DNA from: Stratiolaelaps scimitus
Lineage: Eukaryota; Arthropoda; Arachnida; Mesostigmata; Laelapidae
Direction of reading: 5' to 3'
DNA length: 64,000 nt
Assembly (NCBI GenBank): GCA_019614645.1
Contig: JABWDB010000005.1
Coordinates: 15,737,001-15,801,000 of the forward strand
Of the stretch, positions 11,345-24,012 are shown one piece after another. Positions within the stretch are counted from its first letter, which is position 1. Each line of letters opens with the position of its first letter. The translations under genes were made by a program, and so were the position numbers. The notes below the pieces were generated by a model, which searched no databases, was not told the DNA's origin, and saw only the letters and a list, made by a program, of their open reading frames with translations.

Positions 11345-11510
11345 ATCAGCGCGGTGGCTTGGGCAGGTAAGTGTCTTGCTGAAAAAATTCGGAGGCTTCT
11401 GGTGCGAGTCCCGCCTTTACCTTTAGCTTAATCATGAATCGAAAATCTCTGTATGGGAGTGTGTCCCATTCTCGTCAATGGCTGACAAGCGGAAGGTAGT
11501 CAAGCACATG
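11345..11510 (+). mobile_element. tRNA-derived SINE, decayed
   Basis: The left part resembles a tRNA gene with internal Pol III promoter. A box A-like TGGCTTGGGCAGG starts at 11355, and box B GGTGCGAGTCC at 11401-11411 differs from GGTTCGANTCC at one base. The phrase GGTAAGTGTCTTGCTGA fits a D-arm to anticodon-arm region, and GAGTCCCGCC the T-arm and acceptor end. A non-tRNA body (TGTATGGGAGTGTGTCCCATT... GGCTGACAAGCGGA) follows. It cannot fold as a functional tRNA because the acceptor stem is not paired. The right boundary is uncertain. Confidence 0.5.
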
Positions 11511-12081
11511 TTAGATTCGATTATACGTGAGAACAAGAGCACGAAGGCTTTCCAACTGTTTGCATGGGGAATATACCACGTTGGGTGACGGATCTTGCGT
11601 GATTCTCGAAATATTGACCAGAACTATCATCATGCGTCGAAAAGAAAATTTTCACGAAACAGCGGGCGATCTTCTCGGGAACCGAAGCAAACAGAGGTCT
11701 CGCCTACTTAATACTTTCTACCTCGAAATGGGAAAATCTGAGTTAAGTGTAATATAATACCTTGGGGAAGTATTTGTTATTACTGGAGATAGCCTACTTG
11801 AGAGGAATTAAAATAGAATATAATAATAATTTAAATCGCTGGTTGCCTGAGTCTGTTTGCTAGGAACGTGTAAGGTTTTAAGGTTCGTTGTACGTAGGTA
11901 GTTGTAAGTTATATGAATTGTTACACGGAAAGGCCAAGACCTCAATTATAAATGGAAAAGGTTATTCCACTCGATAAAATATCGATATTTCCTTATTGAG
12001 TGCAATTAATAATTGCTTGGTGACCTCTTCACCAAAACGGTCGATAGTGGATAGTATAACCCAGAATAATCTAACCTTGCT

Positions 12082-12117
12082 GTATATATATATATATATA
12101 TTATATATATATATATA
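12082..12117. repeat. (TA)n microsatellite
   Basis: Two TA runs separated by a phase slip (…ATATATTATATA…). A further run occurs at 12229-12258. Confidence 0.95.
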
Positions 12118-12225
12118 CCATAGAGCCGTTCCCTCCGATTGATGCGTCTATGGAACATCCCTACATTTTTCACCTGGTGAATCGGGCGCAGCGAAGAGAC
12201 AAACAAATGGGCATCCGATGTACAA

Positions 12226-12228
<3 letters not shown>

Positions 12229-12258
<30 letters not shown>
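12229..12258. repeat. (TA)n microsatellite
   Basis: Uninterrupted AT dinucleotide run of 30 bases. Confidence 0.95.
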
Positions 12259-12260
<2 letters not shown>

Positions 12261-15200
12261 TCTCCCAAGAATAAACCTGCTCGGTCCCGTGATGCGTTAC
12301 GGGAATCAAGGGAAACAGTAAACGCTTGACTGCGGCGAGAACTTTTCGCCGCTGCCCTCGGGGCTACTACATCCCGTAGTATCCCTACTTCCATCCGTGG
12401 GATTAAAATCGACTACAAACCATACACAGACAATGTCTAGTTGCAACTTGTGCATATGGGAGACCGACGACGACGATATCTCGGGTCTGTGACAACGATA
12501 CACAAACAGCGTATTCTATTTGTCATCGCCGAGCAACGTCCTGGCACGACAGTTCGGGCATTGGCGACGGCGAAACCAACTGAGAGCAAAACAGGAGAGG
12601 TTCTCGTGTCGTGCAGAGCGACCGCGTTACGGACACGAAATCCGAGAGCCTTCCATTGCATCTTCCATTCGGCGTTCCATATTGTACAACAGACTGGCCT
12701 GATCAAAGACGTGTTTGCTTTGAGCGTGCCAGAAGACTGTGTATTTAAACGCAAACAACATCAGCAGCAATAGCAGCAAGCTGTGGAAAAATCGAACGTA
12801 CACTGTAATTCGCCAAATGAACAACGCTCCAGACATCCCAAAGTCGGCCCGGACAATCGTTGAGTCGCGTTTCTTTCCCCAAGCAGGACTAACATTTCCG
12901 TAATGTAGAGTCAGCTCGGGAGAGGGCGGCGATCCGATGCACACAGGCACAGACTACAGATCGACTTGGCGCCATTCCACTATACCGCTCTGGAGACATC
13001 TAGGCTGTGTTACACGCAGTGTGTGTATAATCGTACCACAGAGTTTATTTGTACTTGTATAGTTTCTCCGTGTCACGCATATGCAAACACTATCAAGCGC
13101 TGCAACTCCCAGAGGTCGCACAGAGTGACGTGTTCGTTTACTGTTTTGCCGAAGGCTTTGATACACAACAGTGTATAGGAAGAAACTGTATAATACAGGA
13201 TGATATTCCACGAGGACTGGTATTCCTCGAATATGTGCCACCCACTCAAACTATTAAGTGCATTCTCAGGCGAGTACGCTACACGTCGCTAGGAATATTC
13301 ACTAGTGAGCAGATGTAACGCCTGCCGTACAATGTATACGTGCATTAAGAAGTAATGCTCAGGCAGCACTGAGCAGCTTAATGAATATATATAAGCTCAA
13401 GATACATTTTAAAAAGCATTTACAAGCGTCAATGTTTGTCTCCAACAAATAATCGATCCATCGTATTTCGTTAAAAAAGCATTCTACTCGTAGACCAGTA
13501 GTTGACAGGATTTACATGTGTCTAAGGTTTATGAATAGGTAGGTTGGCAATAGTAAACTCTGACCGATAGAAACTTCGATGGGTCATCCCGTGCGATCGC
13601 ACCTACTCTCCGTCGTCGCTGGACAAGCCACCAGGTAGATAGAAACTGCTTACCTGTTTGTTTGGTTTACTTGGTTATCCCGTGTACGCAACTCAGAAGC
13701 AGAAACGATTATTATGTTACCGGTCTTATGCTGATGAGTATAAGAACCTTGACGAGTTTGCTTTCTTCTCTCTCGCTCAAAGCTTTTTTGTTGATTACTA
13801 GAATATTATTCGGTCATGTAACTTAAATTATTCATGTTTGCTGTAGTCAGCTTGCGCAGAGTTCTCCAAGTGAAGACTGGAAAGGTGTAGGTGTACAGAA
13901 AGGCAGGGAGGTGCCCTGCATATTCCAGTGCTTCGGTACCACAAAAGCGAGCTACTGCCCCCGCACGCAATGATTCACGAAGACCGAAAAGCTAGGAGTC
14001 GATTGGTAAATGCCGGCCAGAGCGATCTCGTAGGGTTGCGTGGTAAATAATCGATGACTTCTAGTGACATCTGTCGCATGACCACGTTGTTGCTGTCATC
14101 AGTTCGGCGCTTTTAAATTAGGGCAGCAAACATACCTCGCCTTATTCCGTTAAAAATGCCGGTAACGCCGGAAAATAACGGCGTCCTAAATCTATTCAGC
14201 AACACTTTCACAATTGGCTCGTAGAATACGTGGGGTTTATTACTTGCCGCCTTTTAGAGAGAATTTTTCGATTCGATATTTTATGTATTCGACACTTTTA
14301 TACACGACGAAGGTCCTTCGAGTGATGGTACGACTATTACAACCTAATCAAACCTTAGCACATGTGTAGCAGGGAGGCAGTGTGCGTATTTCGTTAACAC
14401 CTTTTGTGATGGTGACATTCAGGGACCGATTAAAGAGCTCCTCAAGGAGAACCCCCTCTCAATACAATCGAGAACGTCCCCGCCACAATAAATGCTGCTC
14501 AGGTCCCTTAAGACCCGCAGCCAAGGCTCCTTATTAGAAGTAATCCGTAATTCTGTCAAGACGTATTGTACACAGAGAAGCCTCGCACGGATTTGGCTAT
14601 TTCGCGAATCGCGCAGTTCGCACGCCTCGTCAACTCCTGTAACTAAGGTCGGGATTACCAGAAGTTCGTCAGCTACTCAGGTTCAATTAAAAATATCTAC
14701 CAGAAATGAACCAATGGTTTGGTGCTGTTCTCCTATGGCGAGTTTGTCTACATAAAACTGCTGAGCCTAAAGGATCGTGTATTCGACGAACCTGGAAGTC
14801 TCGGCAAATGGCAGCCCAACAATCGTAACAAGTACTTCCCTTGTAAAGAAGGGATCTAAAATACTGAATCGGAGTTGGGGCAGCAACGAACGACTTGGAA
14901 CCCTAGACTCTTTGGTTCAAAACCGCTAAGACACATGAACCCCCTGCAGTCGTTCTACTCGCTGATTTAATAAAGTCGGTTAGTTACTGCAATAATAGTA
15001 CTTATTAGAACACGTGGATATTCATATCATGGTCCGGAGTCTAATTGGTCTGCCCTCATTAAGTGATTAACTACTCTATTTTATTGACCCTCATAAGCTG
15101 GCTGGTTCCGGACACAAAAGTTGCTGCACTGTTAAGCCTTACAGACGCTGTTATCGGCGGTCGTCGCCAACATCAACTCACTCAGACAAAAAGTCATCAG

Positions 15201-18200
15201 TCACTAATTAGCTGATGTTTTCTTCCATTTTACTATACTACTCCTGTGTAAATGCGCATTGAGTAGAAGAGGAACCTCATATAGAATGTCATAGAGAAAA
15301 TCACAAAACCGTGGAGCGTCTGTGCGCTAAATTAATGCTTCAAAGCACGATACATCACCTCAAATGTGCGGATCGCCACGAGAAAACTAACGATCCTTTT
15401 GTCATAATCCCTATTCATAACGGGTGCAGGGCGGTTGAATAAAAGCTTTTCGCCACCTTCCCAACATAGCCGAAGCTGACCTGGTTGCTATTATGTATGC
15501 GACTTAAGAATAACATATCCTGAAGGTACCTTCCAAAATATGGCAATTCTAAGCGGTCACTGACTAAACTGAACGAAGCCTAAGGCTGTGCATTCTACGA
15601 ACACACATTCATATTCAATATTAAGACGTAAATCCAACTATAGTGTTCTTTTCTATCGCTAGTCTTTCGGTCAATGTTGCAAACGATGTAGCACACAATG
15701 AATGTTGTGTGATTCGAGTGTACACGTTCATCTAATATCTCTGGCTCACCCAATCACGAATGATGCACTCCACCTCTCCACAGAAACGCAAACACTCCAA
15801 GCCCTTGGAGAGACCATCGACTCGTTGTTCAGTCAGGTTTACCAACAATGAGCTTAATCACTATTAGGTGTTCGAATGGACGGACATTGACCCACGCTTT
15901 TTTGTTGGCTATAGATGACTTTCGGCTAATTCTCCGTCTCATGGGTGCCGCAAGTTGCAAGAAAATACCGAGGGCATCAACGCTGCAGAAAAACGTGTTT
16001 GCTCGATCTGTTTCGGCCCAGGTACCATGTGCTTTCAGGCAATGGCCTTTGTTGGCTGGTTCACACGCTGCCAACGTCTGAAACGGTCGCTGATAATAGC
16101 ACATAATGATGAAGGTCTAACGGTGCTAAATGCTACTGGTGAATCGACATCGGATTTGAAAATGCGAGCAAACTGGCACAGGTTAAGCATGGCCGACCTT
16201 TCGTCCAAAGTTGGACTGACACTGTTTCTGACAGGGATTTCAGAGCTTAAGCGTTCCTCTGAAGCTACATATCGTCACTTGTCTGTCAGTGCCGTAGCTC
16301 AAGTGCAGTCAGCTCAGGTCAGTATTTGTTTCGAAGGCTTAAATCTAATAAAAGAAACACGAGGATACAATCGCGGCAACTTAGGCAAGACATTAAAAAT
16401 ACAACCTCGTTTTCTTACTCGACAGCAAGTTACACATTAATCTATAGTGTTGAACCTTGGAACAGCCAAGTTAAAACCGCAACCGTCGAGAGTTTTTTTA
16501 CAACTCACTTGAAGTGGTGCAGCGTGACCTCGCGTCTCAACTTTCGCAAACGCGTATACAGGCTAAGCGAATCCTTTATTTTCATCAGTTTGTCGTAATA
16601 TCCGGGCTGTTTATTGAAAGCAAGTACTGCAACATAGCCTTCGGGCATCCTTTTTCAAAGCATAACCCTCATTGTCGATCAACGCAGGTGGTCTGTGATG
16701 AAGGCTATGAACACGGTTTGTGTAGACAAATAGTGTCCCAGACAGACAAACTTTGCGGGGCAAGCTTCGCCCACTGCATTTATGCCGGCTACATAACGGG
16801 GAACTAACAAACGCCCTCCACTCAGGAGGGTCACTGACGTACGCCCGTATGCACGTATCGAAAGCACGCACATCACGTCTTCCCTTCAGAGGGGGTTACA
16901 GTCACGTGACCGTCACTGTAATGGACCGGATTCGAATCGCTGACGATGGCCTTCGGTTAGCCTACATGATTTCGATGAATAACCCGACGTAGACACGTCA
17001 CGCCCGTCGACGCAATGGGCAACACTGACGATTCATAATTATTGAAAAATAAAGCATGAGTAGAAATTGCCTTCAAAATGACGCGCAACCAGCTAACGCT
17101 ACGGCGATTCACTGATTTTGACACAATGACAATTACCTCACTTGGCATTGGCCGCCTATCTATGTCTCTTCTAATCGGAGTTTAAGTTTTTTAGTTTTCT
17201 TAATCAGCTCCAGAGGCTTACACTCGTTGAATCCCAAGCTATCTGGAATACTGCCAGGCACAAGTACGCATCAGTTGGAATAGAAACCGTCCCTAATGCG
17301 CTGCATCAATAGGGGGAGTTAAAATATAGAGTCAACGGGTGCAACGAAGAAAAACGAGCCATCTGGCAAGCCGACGTATGGCCAACACCTTGGACAGCGT
17401 TCCACTTACCTTTTATGCGAACGTTTCTCGCTAAAGTCGCTCCGGTTCTGGTTTACGTTAGCAATACGCGAACTTACTTGACGCGTTCTATTTAACGTGC
17501 CTCAGAGCCCGCCCTGGTGACGTCACGTCGCCCTCTCCACGAAGGGCGTGGCTCCCTGCGTTCATCCTCGTCTCGGTGCACTCCTTGCAGAACTCGATTG
17601 GCGAATGTTGCCGGGCTAAAGCCGATCTCAAAAGGGCGCGCAAAATGGATATTCGAAAGGGGAGCCGATATTGTCGACGAAGTGGCGTATGGAAACTCAA
17701 GCAGGAGAGAGCGGTGAGCTGGGGGGTATGCATTGAGGTTCTACAGGATAACGACAGCCGCGGCAATAGAGACCAACTCCCACGTTGAGGTCACGTCACT
17801 GTGGGTCTTCTCAGTTCCACCCGCTTCGAAGCGAAGCTAAGAGAATAGCCGACGACCCAAAGCTCGGCCAAGGGACATGGCACTTTTCCAACCGCGCCGC
17901 TTCGCAGCTATTCTATCAAAATGAACGTATTCATATGGACACTATGAGCTTGCATTAATACCGGTGAGCTGCACTATATAGCTGTGCCATTTGTACAGGT
18001 TAGAAAATAGACCCCGATGCGCTGCAGACAGACTTGGAGGTAAGGGACTCTGCTGTCTCGAAGCGGATAGTCTAAGAAGGCATCGGCGTACGAGAAATCT
18101 GGCGAGATGAAAATTGCCTACAGTTGTCATGCTCCGTGGAGTAACGCCTTTGGCCTTGACGCAGGCGCTACTACATATGGAAACCCTATCATCAGTGGGA

Positions 18201-18437
18201 TTGAATGCCCATGCGAATTTCAGACAAACCCCGGACGGATGAGACTTTCGAGAGCTGGGTTGAAATGTTTACCTAGGACAGAGAACAGCGAGAAGGTTAA
18301 ATGATTATTCCTTCTGGTGGTTAATGCAGCTAGAAGATGAATGTGTCTTCGAGTTTTCAATTCACTAGTACAAACCATAACACGAAACCTTTTCGTCAAG
18401 GCTGATATTTGGGCAAGGCAAAGGTCTCATTGCAGGA

Positions 18438-18479
18438 GACTTGCATGGTCTCGTCAGACAGGACGGGACCATGCAAGTC
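18438..18479. repeat. 18-bp perfect stem-loop
   Basis: GACTTGCATGGTCTCGTC (18438-18455) and GACGGGACCATGCAAGTC (18462-18479) pair along all 18 positions, counting one G-U wobble, around a six-base loop AGACAG. No T-run follows and no gene end is nearby, so it is not an obvious terminator. Confidence 0.85.
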
Positions 18480-21400
18480 AATAAACATTTCCAGAAGACA
18501 AAACGCCATTGGAAGTCCGTTTATTTACTTATTATATTCTTATTTATTGTAAATTCGCTCAGCAGTTGGCCCGGATCTTCGGACACAAATTACAGCACTG
18601 TGCCTACTAAAACACTGTGACGGCACTCGACAGATAACAGTCACCTGTCCAGACCTCCCCTATGAGCAACTGAGTCGCCGCAGGGGTTGTCTGAAGCCAA
18701 GAATAGTACGAATCGTCGCCCAAGGTCACCTGCGGTGTCGCGATGTCAAGAAGCGTTCATCCCTCAAAGCTGGCCTTTCGATTTCATTTAGTGAATGAAG
18801 AGCAATAAGGAATGACTTAAAGATTGCTGTTCGAAACTTGTTCTGTGAGTTCCTCGAGTGATTCTCAATATTTATCACCCACATAGGAGACATACTAATC
18901 CACTAAATTTGAAAAACCACTTGTAATGTTCCCAACCTGCCGTTACGATGGCGCCACAGTAGAAACGGTCACAATAAGAAGCTTAACCTTTGCCTGATCA
19001 TCTGTGAGAGGGGGCCTATTTGGGGGCGGCGATGCGGTCATCGGTGGCTTAAGGACCACGTGGTGTGGGCCTTGTAGCGCGGCATTTCTTGGTTTGTGTC
19101 CTCGCCCGCCCAGCCGCCCGTTTAGATGGCATTTCACTAGGGAGATTAGAATCTCCGCCTGCAAACAAACAAACAGAAGAATTGAGTTAGAGTTGAGCGA
19201 TCTGGCGTCGGGAAGTACCTTTTCCTGTCATTGCAACCGAGCCTCTCCGACAAAGATGCGCTCAATTGACCACCAAGTTCCGTATATAAGCCTACATGCA
19301 AAAGACGCCATCGACATGCTTGCTTGCTATGGCGCGCAGGGTGATTTGCCAGTGGAATGTCAATATTGAAATTGGACCACCTCACAGACTGACCATAATG
19401 TCCTGCCTCCAGGCCACAGGAGTAGCTAAGGAAATCACCGAGTGGTGAAAGGTGGTTGCTGTATGTTAAACGAAGGGTAAACACCAAGCTAAGCTTTCGT
19501 CGATGCCACAGCTTCATGGCCAACCCGAGGAGTCTCGCCAAGCGGCCCATTGGAGGCCTAGCGTTTGACTGCCGTGAGCGAACGATGACGCCGACGAAGT
19601 CACACAAGCGGCTTCCGGACAGGATAATCCCACCTTGATCTCCCCACCCGTTGAATATCATTACACACTTATCGGAGATTGAAAAGGCAAATATCGGATA
19701 TCTAGGAAGGATGCCAAGGATTTAATGGTGAACTCTAACCCTTTGCTGCCGACACCTTAACACAACCATGTGAGATGCGTCTACTCAAAACTGAGGCAGA
19801 ATTCAGATATAGGTCGGTTCACAGAGCTTGTAGGCCAACGCTGCTGCTGCTGCTGCTGCTGCTGAAGCAAGCTCTGCGTCGGGATCCTTCATTCGGAGTT
19901 CTGTTAAGGAAGGACAGCTTTAAGATATTGTCTAGCGTCTAAAGTAACATTCGAATTGTCATATGCCAGCGATTACTCATGGCTGGGTTTATCTGGATCA
20001 GATTCCAAAACGGCACCTTCAACGACTTCGAAAGGTACTCCTGCTTGCAGGACACAGAGCCTGTTGTCATCCTTTCACGCAGGCATCCGGTCAGCCCCAT
20101 ATAGACTCGTCGGATTTTAGTAAGCCTGCTTAGCCGAGTTTTGCCCTAATAACCCCATTAACGAGTTCGCTTATTGCTATCTACCATATTTATCATTGGG
20201 CTTCAAACGTTTGCTGGAATAGATAACTTTACTGCGCGTCAGTGGTCCATTGCTGCAGCTTTCATCAACTATACTTCATTGACGATCAAGACAAGAACCT
20301 ACGAATTTTGATGGATGAAGGTCGGGAAACTGTTACATGTTAGGAGATCACATCTTATTCCATTTTTTGGCTTGCCCATGAATATTACAGTCCATGAGGT
20401 CAAAGTAGAGGAGCACGCACGCAACTTAGGGTATCTACACAATATTCAGCGTTGGCTTTTGCCAACGCGTCCTTCGAGTTTGAACATCATTTCGCACACG
20501 AGAGAATATATAGGTCACAGTAACGTTGTTCTATCCTGTACTAATGTAAACAGAGGCGAGTGAAATTTGTGCATGTGCGTTGTAACGGAACGCCGCCAGG
20601 AACTGTTGACAGTAAACTTCTTGACAAACAATGTAGTCATCCAATCTGATCGATTGGATAGAGCTCTCGCGTCAGAGGTGAAATCTATACTATAACAATA
20701 TACATATAATCCTACTCAATTTTGGAATGATATCTTTCAGGTCCGTTCACTTACGACAAATCTAGAGTTCTCTCCATTGCAGCGTATAGTAACCGAACGA
20801 CAGCCGTACATCAGCAGTGTCAGGATAATCCGATATCAGGCCGAAGTAGGATCCGACAGTTAGATCTCTCTACTCGATCCGTATTGGGAAGGGATAAGCG
20901 TTGTTCCTCCAAACCTCAACGGACCCACGTCGTCCTAAAGTGGTGTAAAGCGGACCTCCAAGCAATTACGTCGTGTGAGCCTGATTGGATGGCCTACAGC
21001 TTGCTAAATGTTCCGGGCTAGCTTCCCCCTGAGTTAAACTATAGTAATAATAAAGTGATCTCCTTTGAATGACACTTCCGCTGATTCGGCAAAATGCGCG
21101 TTGAGACGCAGCGCCTCTCTACGATTCCGTTCGAAATCACTTTCTTTGACTGACCCGTATTGTCATCATGGTGCCGGTCGCAAACGATCGCGGATTTTAT
21201 ATACACCTTTTATTCAATTTTTTTTTTTTGCGAGAACTTAAGCATTGTGAAACTGCAGTTTCGAAAATAAACCACTAATGAAATGAAAATCATGCACCAT
21301 TACCGCCGCAGTAGCCATAGAACAATAGAAATGTGTATATGCGTCCAGAGGTCCGCTAAATATCCGCAAGCGATAACTTTGGCCGTATAGCCAGCGCTCA

Positions 21401-22695
21401 TCAGCAATCACGTTGGAGTTACTGTGCGTTCACATTGTCACTGTATACTCGAAGCACAGGTGGAAAAAATAACCTTTGTTCATGGCGTCCTGTTACTTCC
21501 TTAGGCACACTGAAAACAAAGAAGAGTCTCAAATGACTCGGATAATTTCCGCCGCGAAATGGAGGTCTGGCCATCGACCCAGTCTAGTGAGTTAATAGGT
21601 CAGGCTCAGCGCGGGCCTTTCGCCATTTCAGCGACCTTAAACAAAAACGACGGAGACAGAACAACGCGTTGACAACGGAAAACAGCGTGCGCCTTTGTAA
21701 ATGGGCTCCTCCTCAGGGCTCACCCGTCATAATCGCACGACCGAACAGTGCAGATAACACGTAAGAGCGCTGTATTTTACGGAACACTACGACAGCGGGC
21801 GCTGAGCTTCCTTGGGTGTACTTTATCGTCTTTAATTCAAAATGAGTTGCTTCGTTCGTTGCTGAAGGAAGTTATTTCTTCTTGACTGAGACGATTGAAT
21901 TTCGCTGACGCTCTCAAATGTCAAACCGACCTGATGGCTCGACTGGCTGAACAGTAAGTTGGTACCGATTTCTCGAGGCCCTCTTTCGAAGGCCCCTCGA
22001 TGCACTGCACAAGCAGAACATAGGTTGTCCCCGAATATGTTTTGCAGGCTGTGCTGTTGACGCACAAAGACAGGTTGTCAAGGAAACCAGAGAAATACAG
22101 AATTTATCTATATAAGACCATTTTCTAACGAGCTGCTGCACTCGCTTGCCCGTACAGAAGACACTGTACACATAGTCTGCTCACATGTGACTCGATGTTG
22201 GTCAGATAGGAGTGTCCGTTGATTTCTGCCGAGATCGCTCTCTCGTCGCAGTGCGTTCATCGTCATCTCTGAAAATTTCCAGTTCGGCCATATTTAGGAA
22301 GCCGGCTCTGCTCCACGCCAGCGATGTGGTCTGTAATAAATATTGAATGACTTTTGACTACCAAATATTTCGTGGTGTTCGACAAAATTGACGAGACTGT
22401 TGTCCAATGGCGCTGAATAACAATTGAGGTGGGACTGGCAACTATCGCGGGAATCGATCATAATGAATCCCACATTAGTAATTCTTGTTGAAAATGCAGC
22501 TATTAAGTAAACAACTAGCTTAATCTAATATGTACGTGATTTCGTGATAGATAGATATTTGCGTTACTCCGTCATCTCCGTACGGTGAGGAGGATATATG
22601 GTGCTCGTGGCTGGGCTTGTACACATCTCACCACCCTTACTGAAGAATGCGCGAAGCGATACCGGGAAGGGTGGTGCTGTTGAATATCGTCAAAA

Positions 22696-22766
22696 GTTCC
22701 ACAAGGGCGTCAGTCACGGTGTTGACATGCATTAGCATGCCAACAACCCCCTTCAAAAAAGATAGG
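22696..22766 (+). repeat. Dispersed repeat block, first copy
   Basis: It shares GTTCCACAAGGG, ATGCATTAGCA and a C-rich tail (AACCCCC followed by A-rich sequence) in the same order with 23307-23375. This suggests two diverged copies of one repeat. The family is not recognised. Confidence 0.4.
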
Positions 22767-23306
22767 TATTTGCGTAAAGGAAAAGCTTTATTGGTTTATT
22801 AAAGGAGCTGCAATTTCACAATGCTTAAGCTCTCTTGTATGTCACGCACCGGGGCTTGAACTCGCCACCATGCAAACCCCCTTATGTCTGCATGTTCGCG
22901 TTGAGCATAAGTACGGCGCAAAGAATCGCCCCATAGTAGATAGTACGGAACGGATTGGAAATGTGGCCTTGCGGCCCCCAATAAGATTAGTGGCAGTTAT
23001 ACCATTATAAGCTGTGTGTATTCATTTGCAGACGAAGCTGAGCTTTTTATAACAACGTCTGTGACATTATAGTCAAATACACAGTAAGATATAGATCAGC
23101 AAATTCTCAGTGACATGAAGCCCGGCGTGCATTACCTCATTAAAGTAAATCCATTGCTGTTACGATTGGTTATGGTAAAGGACGGCTACCTTGCGTCCGC
23201 TCCTGACTGGCAGGCTCGCTACAAACGTCGCTCGATATACAGGTCACCTCAAATTGTACATCAACATTCATACAAAATAGTCATAGGTATTGCTATGGCG
23301 ACAACA

Positions 23307-23375
23307 GTTCCACAAGGGGGGGGGTATGCATTAGCAACCCCCAACCCCCAAAGAAAATTAAAAAAAGGTCTTGCT
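23307..23375 (+). repeat. Dispersed repeat block, second copy
   Basis: Partner of 22696-22766. It has GTTCCACAAGGG followed by a G-run, ATGCATTAGCA and two CCCCC runs, then A-rich sequence. Confidence 0.4.
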
Positions 23376-23940
23376 ATGGCAGATACACGGCGCAGGAAGG
23401 AGATCAATGGTGATTACTATTATTGTTTTGTTCGGGGTCTTCCAGACGAATTCAACCAACGGCGAGGTATAAGATAACATTCTACCACATCGCACTGTGT
23501 GACTGGAGAGCTGGAGAGCTTACACTGTACGTTCGCTCTCCCCCGCCCTCGTTAGCGTCAATCATTTAGAAAATACGTGATGGGATATTCCCTTGTTGTG
23601 GTTGCTGCTGCTGTTTTGAAAAATAAGCGCACACGCGTGGGCGGTTGTTTTCGGCCTTCACATCGTGGCAATATTTGATACGTCGTTACCTCAAACATTG
23701 GACGTGGGCTCAACGAGGAAGCTGGTCGAGTAACAGCCGATAACAGGTCTCGTTTATGAAGGCATGAAGAATACAGAAACGGATGACTCGTGCAACGGAA
23801 CCCATTGCTGTATGCACCTAGTAGTAACACAAGTAGGTAACGAGGTCTAGAACGCTGCTAAAGACACGGGAAATATTATCAATTGCATCGTCATGTGAGG
23901 TCCACGAATTATTTTCAGGGCTGATGGCACCATTCCGTTT

Positions 23941-24012
23941 CGTGGACGTAGTTAACGTCCACGAACGTTAACGTTCCGGGCTGAGAACGTCCGGGCTGAG
24001 ACTCAGCCCGGA
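23941..24012. repeat. Cluster of nested inverted repeats
   Basis: Three palindromic structures lie side by side. CGTGGACGT/ACGTCCACG (23941-23949 with 23955-23963) has a 5-base loop. AACGTTAACGTT (23964-23975) is a perfect palindrome. TCCGGGCTGAG/CTCAGCCCGGA (23990-24000 with 24002-24012) has a one-base centre. TCCGGGCTGAG also occurs as a direct repeat at 23975-23985. The motifs CGGGCTGA and GTCCACG recall dispersed repeat copies A and B (2835-2876, 40209-40250). Confidence 0.7.

Noticed and set aside
12306..12950. Overlapping ORFs around 12.3-12.95 kb on both strands.
   Set aside because: All frames are of similar length, with no splice borders or recognised motifs.
19146..19661. Minus-strand 171-codon ORF, the longest uninterrupted frame outside the two genes.
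   Set aside because: No domain, repeat family or splice context recognised. One ORF of this length is expected by chance in a window this size and composition.
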